33,884 bases of DNA, taken from assembly GCA_012271265.1 (NCBI GenBank), contig JAAXGQ010000022.1:1-33884 (forward strand), given 5' to 3'. The position numbers were made by a program, and so were the translations under genes. The notes below the pieces were generated by a model. The model was given only the letters and a program-made list of their open reading frames with translations, did no database searches and was not told the DNA's origin. Position 1 is the first letter of the stretch. Each line of letters opens with the position of its first letter. The stretch is from Vicinamibacteraceae bacterium (GTDB lineage: Bacteria; Acidobacteriota; Vicinamibacteria; Marinacidobacterales; Marinacidobacteraceae). This document shows positions 7,764 to 16,089 of the stretch, one piece after another.

Positions 7764-10375
7764 TGGCCGGCGGCGATCAGGTTCGCGAGCAGCCGGAACG
7801 CCCCGGGAACCCCCTCGGGGAGTTGCCGGTGGAGCGCGTAGGCGAAATAGGTGTAGCGGCCCGCGCCGACTTCCGCGGTCAGCGCCCCGCCCCGCTGGGG
7901 CGCCTGGCCGGTGTCCTGCGTCTCGAACAGGGGGACATAGGCCGGGTCCCAGGCGCTCCAGAACTTCGAGCCGCGCTGCTCCACCCAGCCCTCGAAATCC
8001 GAGGCCCCGATCCGGTTGGGCGAGGTGAGGAGCGGATGCTCCGGAGCGAGGATCGTGACCGGGCTGTCCTCCTCGGAAACTTCCTCGGCGGAGCGCAGCA
8101 GCTCTCCCGGAAAGGGCGCGTGCTCGGCGGGGATCAGTTCGTTCGTGTTGTAGAGCACGACCAGGTGGCCGCCCGCCCGGGCGTAGTCGAGAAGACGCTG
8201 GTTGGCTCGCACCAGGTCCGGGCGGACGGCGTAGGCCCGGGTGCCGGTGAAGATCGCGTCGAAGCGGGCGAGGTCCCGGCCGACGAGCGCGGCCTCCTCG
8301 AGAAGCGTGACCTCGGCGCCGAGCGCCTCGATGGCTTCGGGCACCCGGTCGCCGGCGCCGGCGACGTAGCCGACCTGGAGTCCTTCGGGGAGCGTGACCG
8401 GGAGCACCGTCACCCGGAGCGCAGCCGGACGGACGAGATAGCGAAGCGGCAGGTCGCGGTGGGCGATCCGGTGGTGCCCGACCGCCGGCGCGGGATTCCC
8501 GGCGGGGTCGAGGAGCGCGGCGCCGATCCGGTACTGACCCGCGCTGGGCCCGCTGGCGGAGACTTCGAAGCGGAGTTCGGCCTGCCCGCCGGCCCCGCCC
8601 AGGTCGACCGAAACCTCGGCAGGGTCGGCGCGAAAGCCCTCGGGAAGGTCGAGACGCACCCGGAAGGTCCCGGGCCGATGGCCCACGGCGCGGATCCGGG
8701 CGGTGAAGGAGACGGGGCCGGCCTCCGCCGGGAGGGCGGTGAAGTCGGGATCGAACGCGACCGAGACCGGCGGAAGGATCTCGACCTCCCGCCGCTCGTG
8801 CCCGTAGGGGAGGTTCGCCTCGAGGCGTTCCACGCCCTCGGTCACGACGACCTCCACCTCTTCGCCGGTGGCGCCGGTCGGAATCGAGAGGCTGAGGGAG
8901 GCGGTGACCGGTGGCGGCGGGGCGGCGAGCGTCCAGTCGCCCGGGGTCCGGTAGCGGCTCTCGCCGAGGCCGTCGCGCTCGATGTGGGGCTCGAACGTGG
9001 GAGCGTCGTCGGCGATCCGGGCCCGGAACCGGCGGGCGAACCCGGACGCCTCCTCGATGGGCGTGGTGGATTCGACGCTGCCGGGCAGGTCGAGGGTGAT
9101 GGCGACCACCGACGCCGGAGCGACGGCGCGCGCGTGGGCGACGACCTCGAAGGTCTGGCCGGGGGTGAGGGGACCGAGCGTCGGCGGCGCCGCGAAGGGT
9201 CTGGCTGCAGCAGGCGCGTCCGGCGGCCGGGCGAGCGCAGCGAACGACACCCCGGCGGCGGCGCGGATCGCGCGGGTGAGCTGTTCTTCCTTGCGATCGA
9301 GCTCGTGGCGGACGTCGAAGAAACCCGAGGGCGAGCGCTCGCCGAGCAGGTCGCGGAGGACTGCGAGCGCCTCGCCGAGCCGGGGCAGACTGGCCGCCGG
9401 CGCCTCCCAGTCGAACTCGTCCTGCGCCGCCCGGAAGAGGCTGTCGAGACGCTCCAGAATCTCGAGAAGGCGCCCGGGAACCGTCCCGGCGAACCGGGCG
9501 GAGAGCGACGCCGCTGCCGGGCTCAGCAGCGCGAGGAGGTCCGACCCGGTGTCGGAATCCGGCTCGGGGCCGAGAAGGCGGGCCGGCCGAGGCGAGGCGG
9601 TGTCACGGAGCACGCCCCGAGTCTGGGACCGCTGCAGCGAGAGCCCGACCGCGCCGTACCCGGCGAAGCTCCGGGTCAGCCAGGGGCGGGAGCCGCCGAG
9701 CGGAATCTCGAACGCGTCGTCGTCGGGCGCCGCCCGCCGGAAATAGGCGGCGGGAAGCTGGGCGCGCCGGCCCTCGCGGGTCGGGAAGGCGAACGTGTCC
9801 GGGGCGCCGGCAAAGGCGCGCCGGGCGATCCGTCCGGCGAACTGGTGCTGTCCGTGTCCGTCGCGCGGCGCGCCGACAAAGCGCGCCAGGACGACCATGG
9901 GTCGCTCCCGCCGGATGATTTCGACCACGTCCGCGGCGGCGGCGTCCTCGTCCCAGGACCGAAGCGATTCCTCCAGACTCTTCGAATAGCCATAGTCGAC
10001 GAGCGGGGTGAAGTACACCCGGTCGAGCCCGTACCAACGTCCCGCCGCTTCCATCTCGGCGGCGCGAATCCACCCCAGCCCGTCGAAGAGCTCGGGGCCG
10101 ATCGCATTCGCGCCGGCTTCCCCCCGGGTGAGGCTCAGGAGCGCCGTCCGCACCCCATGTCCGCGGCTCAGCAGCGCCAAAAGCCCGGCGTTCTCGTCAT
10201 CGGGGTGGGCGGTGATCTGGAGCACCGATCCGGTGGTCTGCAGCTTCCGGATCCAGTGGAAAGCCTCCCCTGCGCGCGAGAGCCCGGCACCGTCGAGCCC
10301 CCCCTGCCCTGCCGCGGGAGTGGGAACGAAGAACGCGAGGACCAGGGCCAGTCCCAGGAGTCGCCTCACCCGCAT
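7760..10375 (-). CDS. Large exported PIG-L family deacetylase
   Basis: An 871-residue protein with a signal peptide (residues 1-23, ending AAG) and an N-terminal PIG-L (LmbE-like) domain. The zinc motif AHPDDE lies at residues 56-61 and the HGQHQF block further on. PIG-L enzymes remove acetyl groups from N-acetylglucosamine-containing substrates. The long C-terminal part has beta-sandwich-like segments (NEW3-type, inferred) and a Rossmann-like region near the end (RYLVRP to YNTNELIP). The ATG at 10375 is chosen because it starts the signal peptide. Upstream in-frame codons would pass through a REP element and are rejected. A TAGAAT box ends 8 bases before the ATG, so the mRNA may be leaderless. 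Its stop overlaps the TraB-family start. Confidence 0.88.
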   Translation of the reverse strand: MRVRRLLGLALVLAFFVPTPAAGQGGLDGAGLSRAGEAFHWIRKLQTTGSVLQITAHPDDENAGLLALLSRGHGVRTALLSLTRGEAGANAIGPELFDGLGWIRAAEMEAAGRWYGLDRVYFTPLVDYGYSKSLEESLRSWDEDAAAADVVEIIRRERPMVVLARFVGAPRDGHGQHQFAGRIARRAFAGAPDTFAFPTREGRRAQLPAAYFRRAAPDDDAFEIPLGGSRPWLTRSFAGYGAVGLSLQRSQTRGVLRDTASPRPARLLGPEPDSDTGSDLLALLSPAAASLSARFAGTVPGRLLEILERLDSLFRAAQDEFDWEAPAASLPRLGEALAVLRDLLGERSPSGFFDVRHELDRKEEQLTRAIRAAAGVSFAALARPPDAPAAARPFAAPPTLGPLTPGQTFEVVAHARAVAPASVVAITLDLPGSVESTTPIEEASGFARRFRARIADDAPTFEPHIERDGLGESRYRTPGDWTLAAPPPPVTASLSLSIPTGATGEEVEVVVTEGVERLEANLPYGHERREVEILPPVSVAFDPDFTALPAEAGPVSFTARIRAVGHRPGTFRVRLDLPEGFRADPAEVSVDLGGAGGQAELRFEVSASGPSAGQYRIGAALLDPAGNPAPAVGHHRIAHRDLPLRYLVRPAALRVTVLPVTLPEGLQVGYVAGAGDRVPEAIEALGAEVTLLEEAALVGRDLARFDAIFTGTRAYAVRPDLVRANQRLLDYARAGGHLVVLYNTNELIPAEHAPFPGELLRSAEEVSEEDSPVTILAPEHPLLTSPNRIGASDFEGWVEQRGSKFWSAWDPAYVPLFETQDTGQAPQRGGALTAEVGAGRYTYFAYALHRQLPEGVPGAFRLLANLIAAGQ

Positions 10376-10383
10376 ATCCCCGA

Positions 10384-10389
10384 ATTCTA
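10384..10389 (-). promoter_or_regulatory. Possible -10 box for the PIG-L gene
   Basis: TAGAAT on the - strand ends 8 bases before the ATG of the PIG-L gene. A transcript starting at or next to the A of the ATG would have no leader, and no Shine-Dalgarno sequence is present. Similar boxes precede three other genes here. No clear -35 box is seen. Confidence 0.4.
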
Positions 10390-10450
10390 AGAAGAAATCC
10401 GGGCGATCCCGCGTCGGCGCGGACCGGCGAGAAACTGCCCAAGGGACCTC

Positions 10451-10489
10451 GGTGCGGCGCAGGCCGGCGAGGACGCCGGCGCTCCATGG
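10451..10489 (-). repeat. REP-like element, subtype A
   Basis: A 39-base copy of the dispersed repeat in reverse orientation, with hairpin arms GCCGGCG / CGCCGGC and loop TCCT, flanked by CCATGG on one side and the GCGCCGCACC tail on the other. It lies between the TonB-dependent receptor gene and the PIG-L gene. It could act as a transcription attenuator or mRNA stabiliser. Confidence 0.85.
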
Positions 10490-10547
10490 CCCGGAAGCGC
10501 GGCCCTCCTCTCTGGCCAACCCGCCGGAGGCGCCATGGACCGCGCGT

Positions 10548-12887
10548 TCAGGGGGCGGAATCGAGGGTCCAGATCAGGGTGCCCACGACGCTGCGGCCAG
10601 GCGCGAGAACGGCGCGTCGGTCGGCGCTGATCGGAACCGAGGCATCCAGGAGATTCCGTCCGGAGAACCGCAGCTCGGCCCCGTAGGCCACCGGGAACCC
10701 GACCGCGAGGTCGAGCCGGGCGTGGGCATCGACTGCCGCTTCCGTGGGTCCGGGGCGCTCGTGGGCGGCGAAGCCGAGAAGCACCACCTCGGCGAAGGAG
10801 CTGAAGGCGAGCCGACGACGCAGACCGGCGCGGAAGTGCGCCGGCGCCACGCCGTCGAGCCACCTCCCGTCCTCCGCCGCCCCCCGCGCCAGCGCCCCGG
10901 AGAGATCGAGGTGCGTCGGGTCCTGAGGCTCGCCGAGATGCAGCTCGAGTTCCACACCGCGGAGGAGCGCCTCCCCCCGGTTGCGGAAGAAGAAGATGTC
11001 CGCTGCGCCTTCGTATCGCTCGACCAGGTCCCGGATCCGGTAGCGGTAGGCGTGGAGGCCCCCGCTCACCCGCCCCCGGTCGAAGCGCAGGGACACATCG
11101 GCCTGCACCGCCCGCTCCGGCCTGAGATCGGGGTTCCCGAACACGACCCCGCGGCCGCTGAGCCCGGCGTAGTAGCGATCCGAAAGGGTGGGATCGCGGA
11201 ACCCCCGCGAGAGTTGCCCCGTGACCGCGATGCCTTCGCTCAGATCGGCGCGAAGCGCGGCAAAGCCGCTGAGCGCTCTGTGCGCGCTGGCGCGGGGCGT
11301 CCCTCCGGCGCGCCCGCCGCCGGCCTCGGCGTGGGTTGCGGAAAGACGGGCGCCGGCGCTCGCCTGAAGCCGCGCGCCCACCGGTAGGTCCCCGTGGCTG
11401 AACACGGACGCCTCGCGCCGGACCGCCCCGTCAAGATCGCCGGAAAGCGCGATCGTTCCCGACCCCGGGGCCAGAGGAGGCGCCGGGAAGAGTTCCGCGA
11501 GCCCGGGCGGGCGCGGCCCACCTGCCGGCTCCACCCGGGTCCCGGATTCGAGGCCAAACCGGCTCAGCAGCTCGGTCCCGAACTCGATGCGTCCACGGCC
11601 GAGGGGACGAACTCCCCGGCTCCGCAACATGAAGTCACGCGCGGTGACTCCGGACTCGGCCGCGACCTCGCCCTCCTCCCGGCGGGTGACCAGGTGGTGG
11701 CTCCCGAGGAACACGGTCGCGTCCATGCGGGCGAAACCCCAGCGGGGCGCGAGCCGATAGTCCACCGTCAACCGGGTGGAGTCTTCCTTCGGGTACGAGG
11801 TGGTGGCGCTGCTTCGCCGCGGCCGGCCGATGTTGCGACCGCCGTCCACCTGGAGTCCCACCCCGAGCAGCCCGCCACCCACGTCGCGGGCCGCCCGCAG
11901 CATGGCGCCCGCGTCCTCGGCCCCGGAACCGCGAACCGTCCCTTCCGGACTGCGGTACTCCCCGAAGACCCGCCTCCTCCCCTGCACCAGGAGGCCGGTG
12001 CCCGAAACGGACCCGGAGACCTGGCCGCCGAAGCTCGCCTCCGGCAGACCCGTCCCGAGCGTGCCCCGGAACCGGCCTTCGAGCGGCGCCCCCGGACGGG
12101 GCCTCGGGGTGCGCGCATGGATCACCCCGCCAAAGGCGTCCGATCCGTAGGCCACCGGCGACGGCCCCCGGACCACTTCGACGGCCTCCAGGAAGAACGG
12201 ATCGAGAAACGTCCCGCTGGCGCCGGCGCGCCGCTCGGTCGTCACCCGCGCCCCGTCGATCAGCAGCAGCGTCCGCCCCCGCGAAAGCCCGCGGATCGCC
12301 GGAACCCCGGCATGCAGGTCGCTGCTGCGGCCGGCGCCGGGCACCGCCTCGAGCACATCCGTGAGCCGCGGCGCCTGACGGCTTCGGATCGCCTCGCCAG
12401 AAACGACCGCCGAAGCGCTTCCGGGCGTGGCCTCGGTGTGGGGCACCGCCCCGCTGGTGATGGTGACCGTCTCGCTGACCGAGAGCGCCGCCACCCGGAT
12501 CTCGGCGGCGTCTTCGAGGGAGACGATCCAGACCGGGCTGGCATAGCGGTCGCCGGGAAGGACGACGAGGATGTGGAACGGGGGCGCCGGACCGGAAGAC
12601 CAGACGAAGCGGCCCTCGGCGTCCGTGGTCACCGAGCCCGGGTGACCCAGAATCTGGACGATCGCACCCGCCACCGGTTCGCCGTCCTCGAGCAGAACGC
12701 GCCCCTCGAACGACGCCTCCCCAGCCGCGGCCGCCGCCGGGACCCCGAGAACGACCGCGACAAGTGCGCCGGCGAGGAATCGAACGCCCCTTCCGCGGAT
12801 TTGCCGGACGAGGCGCCGTCCCCATGGAGCGCCGGCGTCATCGCCGGCCTGCGCCGCACCCTCGGTCGCTCGCACCGGGAACCTCAC
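10548..12887 (-). CDS. TonB-dependent outer-membrane receptor with carboxypeptidase-regulatory-like domain
   Basis: An outer-membrane active-transport receptor. After a hydrophobic signal core (about residues 37-55 from the chosen start) come a CarboxypepD-regulatory-like beta-sandwich (about 58-120), a plug domain (roughly 140-260, with DVLEAVPGAG and VEVVRGPSPVAYGSDAFGG blocks), then the beta-barrel. The ligand is unknown. The start is uncertain: no ATG, GTG or TTG lies in frame between the REP element at 12822-12860 and the signal core, so every usable start (GTG at 12875, 12887 or 12956) makes the protein begin with REP-encoded residues. I chose 12887 because GAGG lies just upstream and the gene then starts 22 bases after the AmpG-family gene. 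The C-terminus (IWTLDSAP) lacks the usual terminal aromatic residue. Confidence 0.82.
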   Translation of the reverse strand: MRFPVRATEGAAQAGDDAGAPWGRRLVRQIRGRGVRFLAGALVAVVLGVPAAAAAGEASFEGRVLLEDGEPVAGAIVQILGHPGSVTTDAEGRFVWSSGPAPPFHILVVLPGDRYASPVWIVSLEDAAEIRVAALSVSETVTITSGAVPHTEATPGSASAVVSGEAIRSRQAPRLTDVLEAVPGAGRSSDLHAGVPAIRGLSRGRTLLLIDGARVTTERRAGASGTFLDPFFLEAVEVVRGPSPVAYGSDAFGGVIHARTPRPRPGAPLEGRFRGTLGTGLPEASFGGQVSGSVSGTGLLVQGRRRVFGEYRSPEGTVRGSGAEDAGAMLRAARDVGGGLLGVGLQVDGGRNIGRPRRSSATTSYPKEDSTRLTVDYRLAPRWGFARMDATVFLGSHHLVTRREEGEVAAESGVTARDFMLRSRGVRPLGRGRIEFGTELLSRFGLESGTRVEPAGGPRPPGLAELFPAPPLAPGSGTIALSGDLDGAVRREASVFSHGDLPVGARLQASAGARLSATHAEAGGGRAGGTPRASAHRALSGFAALRADLSEGIAVTGQLSRGFRDPTLSDRYYAGLSGRGVVFGNPDLRPERAVQADVSLRFDRGRVSGGLHAYRYRIRDLVERYEGAADIFFFRNRGEALLRGVELELHLGEPQDPTHLDLSGALARGAAEDGRWLDGVAPAHFRAGLRRRLAFSSFAEVVLLGFAAHERPGPTEAAVDAHARLDLAVGFPVAYGAELRFSGRNLLDASVPISADRRAVLAPGRSVVGTLIWTLDSAP
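12822..12860 (+). repeat. REP-like element in the 5' end of the receptor gene
   Basis: A 39-base subtype A copy with arms GCCGGCG / CGCCGGC and a variant loop, TCAT instead of TCCT. It lies inside the open frame leading to the TonB-dependent receptor's signal peptide, and read in that frame it encodes part of the N-terminus. Confidence 0.85.
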
Positions 12888-12909
12888 GCCTCGGACCGGA
12901 TCGCGCGCT

Positions 12910-14445
12910 TCACGCCCGCCGCCGGGCAGCCGCGTAGGCAGCGCCGAAGAGACCACAGATCAGGGCCAGGACCAGGATCCCGGCAACCTGGACCTGGTCC
13001 TCGAAGGAACCGGGCGCGAGCAGCGGGGAGAGGCCGGCCGCAAGCGAGAAGCCCGCCTCCGGAGCCGCCCGCAGCGCCTTCAGCGACCCGAGGAGCAGGG
13101 CGATCAGGAACACGATGCCCCCACCCGCCAGGGCCGCGAGGAGGAACGGACGGAAAATCCCCCCGCCCCCGGCGGGACGCCGCAGCCGTTCAGCCGACCC
13201 GAAGCGGATCCTGGGGTCGCGCACGCCGAGCGGCGAGAACCGGTGCAGGAGAACGAGCCCGGGAATCCCCATGGCCATCGTGCCCAGGAAGAACGTGCGC
13301 CAGCCGAGGGCGTCGACCGCAAAGCCGCTGAACGGACCGGCCAGGATCCGGGGCAGCGCGAACAGACCGGAGAAGAGGGCGTACTGGGTCGCGGAGAACC
13401 GTCGGTCGGTGATCCGCAGCAGCAGCACCGAGAACGCCCCGGTGCCGAGCCCGCTCGCCAGCATTTCGAACGCCTGCGCCCCGTACATCCAGGCCAGGCT
13501 CCCGCCGGCCCCGGCCACGAAGAAGTAGCCCAGGTTCGAGAAGACCTGGAGTCCGCCGAAGACCCACAGCGAGTGCCCGAGGCCGGCGAAATTGGTGAAC
13601 ACCCCCCCGAGGAAGGTTCCCCCGAGCGTGGCGGCGAGACCCACCGTGGCGAGCGCGATGCCCCGGTGGTCGGCCGTGTAGCCCATGTCCACCAGGAACG
13701 GGCGCGTGAGGGCCTGGGCCAGGTTGTCCGCGAACTTGTAGAAGAAGACGAAGGCGAGGATCTCGAGGGCGCGGGGCCGGGCCAGCGCCTCCAGGAAGGG
13801 CTTCCAGATCGCGTCCGAGAGCGTCTTCGGCGCCGCCGGCGGCGTCTCCGGCTCGGGCGACCGCCAGCTCACCACCAGCATCGGGATGTAGATCAGGGCG
13901 AGCAGCGCGTTCACCGTCCCCCAGCCGTGGACCGCCGCCCAGCTGATCGCGCCGCCCCCCGCGACGAGCATCGCGGCGCGATAGAGCGCGACGCGGGCTC
14001 CCACCGCGACGCCGTGCTCCTCCGGCCGCAGGACATCCACCGCGTAGGCGTCGATCACGATGTCCTGCGACGCGCTGGCAATCCCCACCGCCAGCGCGAG
14101 CGCGGCCACCATCCAGATGGCGTCGGGATGGTCGCCCAGGCCGGAAAGGAGCAGGATGAGCCCCAGCAGCGCCACCTGGAACACCGCCATCCAGCCGCGC
14201 CGGCGCCCCCAGAATCCCGTCCCGTAGCGGTCCAGGAACGGCGACCAGATGATCTTGAAGGACCACGGGATCTGTGCCAGGTTGAAGAGGCCGACGATGC
14301 GGATGTCCACCCCGATATCCCGCATCCAGTCTGGGATCGCGATCCAGACCACGCCCAGCGGGAGCCCCGAGGCGAACGAGAGAAGCGTGACCGAAAGCGT
14401 CCGCCGCGAGCGGAGGGCGCGCCCGATGTCCCCGAGGGCGCTCAC
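12910..14445 (-). CDS. AmpG-family MFS permease
   Basis: The 511-residue inner-membrane protein has about 14 hydrophobic segments and resembles the AmpG branch of the major facilitator superfamily. AmpG imports GlcNAc-anhydroMurNAc peptides released from peptidoglycan. Characteristic blocks: FASGLPLG (residues 24-31), WSFKIIWSPFLDRY with GRRRGW, ASQDIVIDAYAVD, and FSATQYALFSGLFALPR followed by GWRTFF. The GTG at 14445 is the only plausible start; a GGAGGG lies 12 bases upstream, rather far. It precedes the TonB-dependent receptor gene by 22 bases, so the two are probably co-transcribed. Some AmpG-like proteins in other phyla carry other solutes, so the muropeptide role is likely but not certain. 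Confidence 0.85.
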   Translation of the reverse strand: MSALGDIGRALRSRRTLSVTLLSFASGLPLGVVWIAIPDWMRDIGVDIRIVGLFNLAQIPWSFKIIWSPFLDRYGTGFWGRRRGWMAVFQVALLGLILLLSGLGDHPDAIWMVAALALAVGIASASQDIVIDAYAVDVLRPEEHGVAVGARVALYRAAMLVAGGGAISWAAVHGWGTVNALLALIYIPMLVVSWRSPEPETPPAAPKTLSDAIWKPFLEALARPRALEILAFVFFYKFADNLAQALTRPFLVDMGYTADHRGIALATVGLAATLGGTFLGGVFTNFAGLGHSLWVFGGLQVFSNLGYFFVAGAGGSLAWMYGAQAFEMLASGLGTGAFSVLLLRITDRRFSATQYALFSGLFALPRILAGPFSGFAVDALGWRTFFLGTMAMGIPGLVLLHRFSPLGVRDPRIRFGSAERLRRPAGGGGIFRPFLLAALAGGGIVFLIALLLGSLKALRAAPEAGFSLAAGLSPLLAPGSFEDQVQVAGILVLALICGLFGAAYAAARRRA

Positions 14446-14790
14446 GACCGGGGCGACCCTCCGTTCGGCCGAACGAAGGCCGCCGTGACCGGGGAGGGAT
14501 GTCGTCTCATCGCGGATTTGTCGGAAGGAGTCGCCGCCCGGAGGCGCGGGTCAGGAAGTGGCGTGCAAGGCAAGCGCCATCCTCCCCCGCGCACCCCGGT
14601 CAAGCTTGGCCGTCCCTCCAAATTGTAGAGAGTCGCCGCCTCGGCGCCGGAACTGCCCGGACTCGTCCGCGAGGCGCACCACCATGGCCCGCCGAGTGGG
14701 CGACGGGGCGCCGGTCTCGGCTCGACCTCTCACGAATCGCGGCATGATCCCTACGAATCCGGGCGTGATCGCCGAGCCGACCGGGCGCCT
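14446..14790. other. Intergenic stretch, no supported gene
   Basis: No coding sequence can be supported here. Open frames on both strands have no ribosome site or recognisable motif. A possible - strand promoter for the AmpG-family gene is TACAAT (plus positions 14622-14627) with TTCCGG 17 bases upstream, but the -35 match is poor. Confidence 0.4.
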
Positions 14791-14911
14791 GATGTCAAGA
14801 AACGTCCGTCGTCGAACGTACGATTGCCAGCCCTCATCGAGGCCTACTGCCGTGCGCGAGTCAGGGAGAACGGTGGTCGACCATGAGCTGCGCCTGGAGG
14901 ACTCGGAGTGA
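14791..14911 (+). pseudogene. Probable relic of a ParD-type ribbon-helix-helix antitoxin gene
   Basis: In the frame of 14815-14886 the translation reads NVRLPALIEAYCRARVRENG and then stops. This resembles the strand and first helix of ParD-like antitoxins (N-V-x-L-P, then E-A-Y-x-R-A-R-V). The overlapping frame ending at 14911 reads VVDHELRLEDSE, similar to the family's C-terminal helix, which suggests a frameshift plus an internal deletion. There is no start codon with a ribosome site and no toxin gene next to it. The match is by eye over few residues, so this is tentative. Confidence 0.35.
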
Positions 14912-14934
14912 TCCGGCGGCGCCGACTCGAAGCG

Positions 14935-16089
14935 CTACGTCGAGATCGTCACCCCCTGGTCCGATGCTGCGAGGTCGAGCAGGTAGTCGGCGAAGCTGGG
15001 GATACCCAGCTCCCAGCCCGCAGGGCCGTTCCAGAGGATGCCCAGATCCGCGAGGGCTTCCAGAAGCTGCGGCGGCCGCAGCGGCGGATCCGTCCCGGCT
15101 GCCAGATCCTTCATGAGCGGTCGGAGCGCGAGGGAGGTCAGCGGGCGGTCCGCCCGACGACGAAAGAACCGCGCGAGGGAGACAAGGACATCGTCGATCT
15201 CCCGCCTCCGCGCTTCGTCGAGGCGCTCGCTGTAGAACCGGGCGATTTTCCCCTCGGTTGCGGCAAGCCCTTCTGTGACCGCATCCGAAGCGATGCGCGA
15301 CTCGCCGCGCCGGGCGGCCGCGTCCCACGCCGCGCTTCCCAGCAACTGGATGAAGAACGGGTAGTCCTGCGAGGTCTCCGCAAGAGGGGCGGCAGCGCCT
15401 TCCACGAAGGGACGCCCCGCGTCCCCCGCTGGTTCCTGAAGCGCCCGCAGGGTCTCCCCCCGCTGGAGGCGGCCGACCGGAACCCGCTCCAGCATCCGCT
15501 CGGTGAACGTGCCGCACTCCCGGATGCGCCTCGGAGCGTCCGGCGTGCCCGCGACCACCAGAAGGAACAGCCGGTCCGCCAACGCCATCTCCTGAAGCGC
15601 CCGGAAGAAGGCGCCGCCACCCTCGGGGCGCAGCAGGTGGGCTTCGTCGACAAGCATGACCAGCGGGCCCTCATCCGCTCCCATCCATGCCGCCAGCAGA
15701 TCCGGGACGTTCGTCGTCGTCTCGGATGGTCGAACCGAAACGCCAAATCCGGCTGCCTGCGCCCCGGAGAGTCTCGGCCCGGTCAGGCGGGCCTGTTCGC
15801 GGAGATAGCGCGCCACGCTCTCTCGGGTCGCCAGGACCTGGACGTCGATCGTCGCGCTCCGCAAGCCGCGCCGGCGCGCCAACTCGCCGGTCCGGGCCAG
15901 CAGCGTCGTCTTGCCGTTGCCTCGGGGGCCGAAAAGGAGCACGCCCTGGGGCGGGCGCTCGCCCCGGGCGAGCCGGTCGAGCGCCGTCTCCAGGATCCCG
16001 AGCTCCGCCTCCCGGCCGGCCAGGACCGGAGGAAGCTCGCCGGCCCCGGGTCGGAACGGATTCACGCCCGCGGGCGCGCCGCCGGTCAT
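14935..16089 (-). CDS. P-loop ATPase of the AAA/Orc1-like type (copy 2)
   Basis: A 384-residue soluble ATPase. Walker A is GPRGNGKT near residues 54-61, Walker B is LVMLVDEAH near 145-153, and a probable sensor region is VVAGTPD. The C-terminal half looks helical and winged-helix-like and has a conserved QDYPFFIQLLG block. The layout fits AAA_16/Orc1-like ATP-binding proteins, most of which have no known function. Its ATG overlaps the stop of the preceding paralogue (ATGA at 16089-16086), so the two are probably translated together. From AGTPDAPRR onward it differs from the paralogue at only 9 of 197 residues by my count, while the N-terminal halves are clearly diverged. It is the last gene of the long - strand run. 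Confidence 0.85.
   Translation of the reverse strand: MTGGAPAGVNPFRPGAGELPPVLAGREAELGILETALDRLARGERPPQGVLLFGPRGNGKTTLLARTGELARRRGLRSATIDVQVLATRESVARYLREQARLTGPRLSGAQAAGFGVSVRPSETTTNVPDLLAAWMGADEGPLVMLVDEAHLLRPEGGGAFFRALQEMALADRLFLLVVAGTPDAPRRIRECGTFTERMLERVPVGRLQRGETLRALQEPAGDAGRPFVEGAAAPLAETSQDYPFFIQLLGSAAWDAAARRGESRIASDAVTEGLAATEGKIARFYSERLDEARRREIDDVLVSLARFFRRRADRPLTSLALRPLMKDLAAGTDPPLRPPQLLEALADLGILWNGPAGWELGIPSFADYLLDLAASDQGVTIST
14966..15552. repeat. 587-base direct repeat, copy 1 (ATPase C-terminal half)
   Basis: Nearly identical, without gaps, to 16108-16694. It covers the C-terminal halves of the two adjacent ATPase genes. Similarity drops abruptly past 15552. Confidence 0.9.

Noticed and set aside
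11394-13331. Large + strand open frame opposite the receptor and permease genes
   Set aside because: It is antisense to genes with clear domain matches and is rich in Arg, Pro and Gly, as expected of shadow frames at this GC content.
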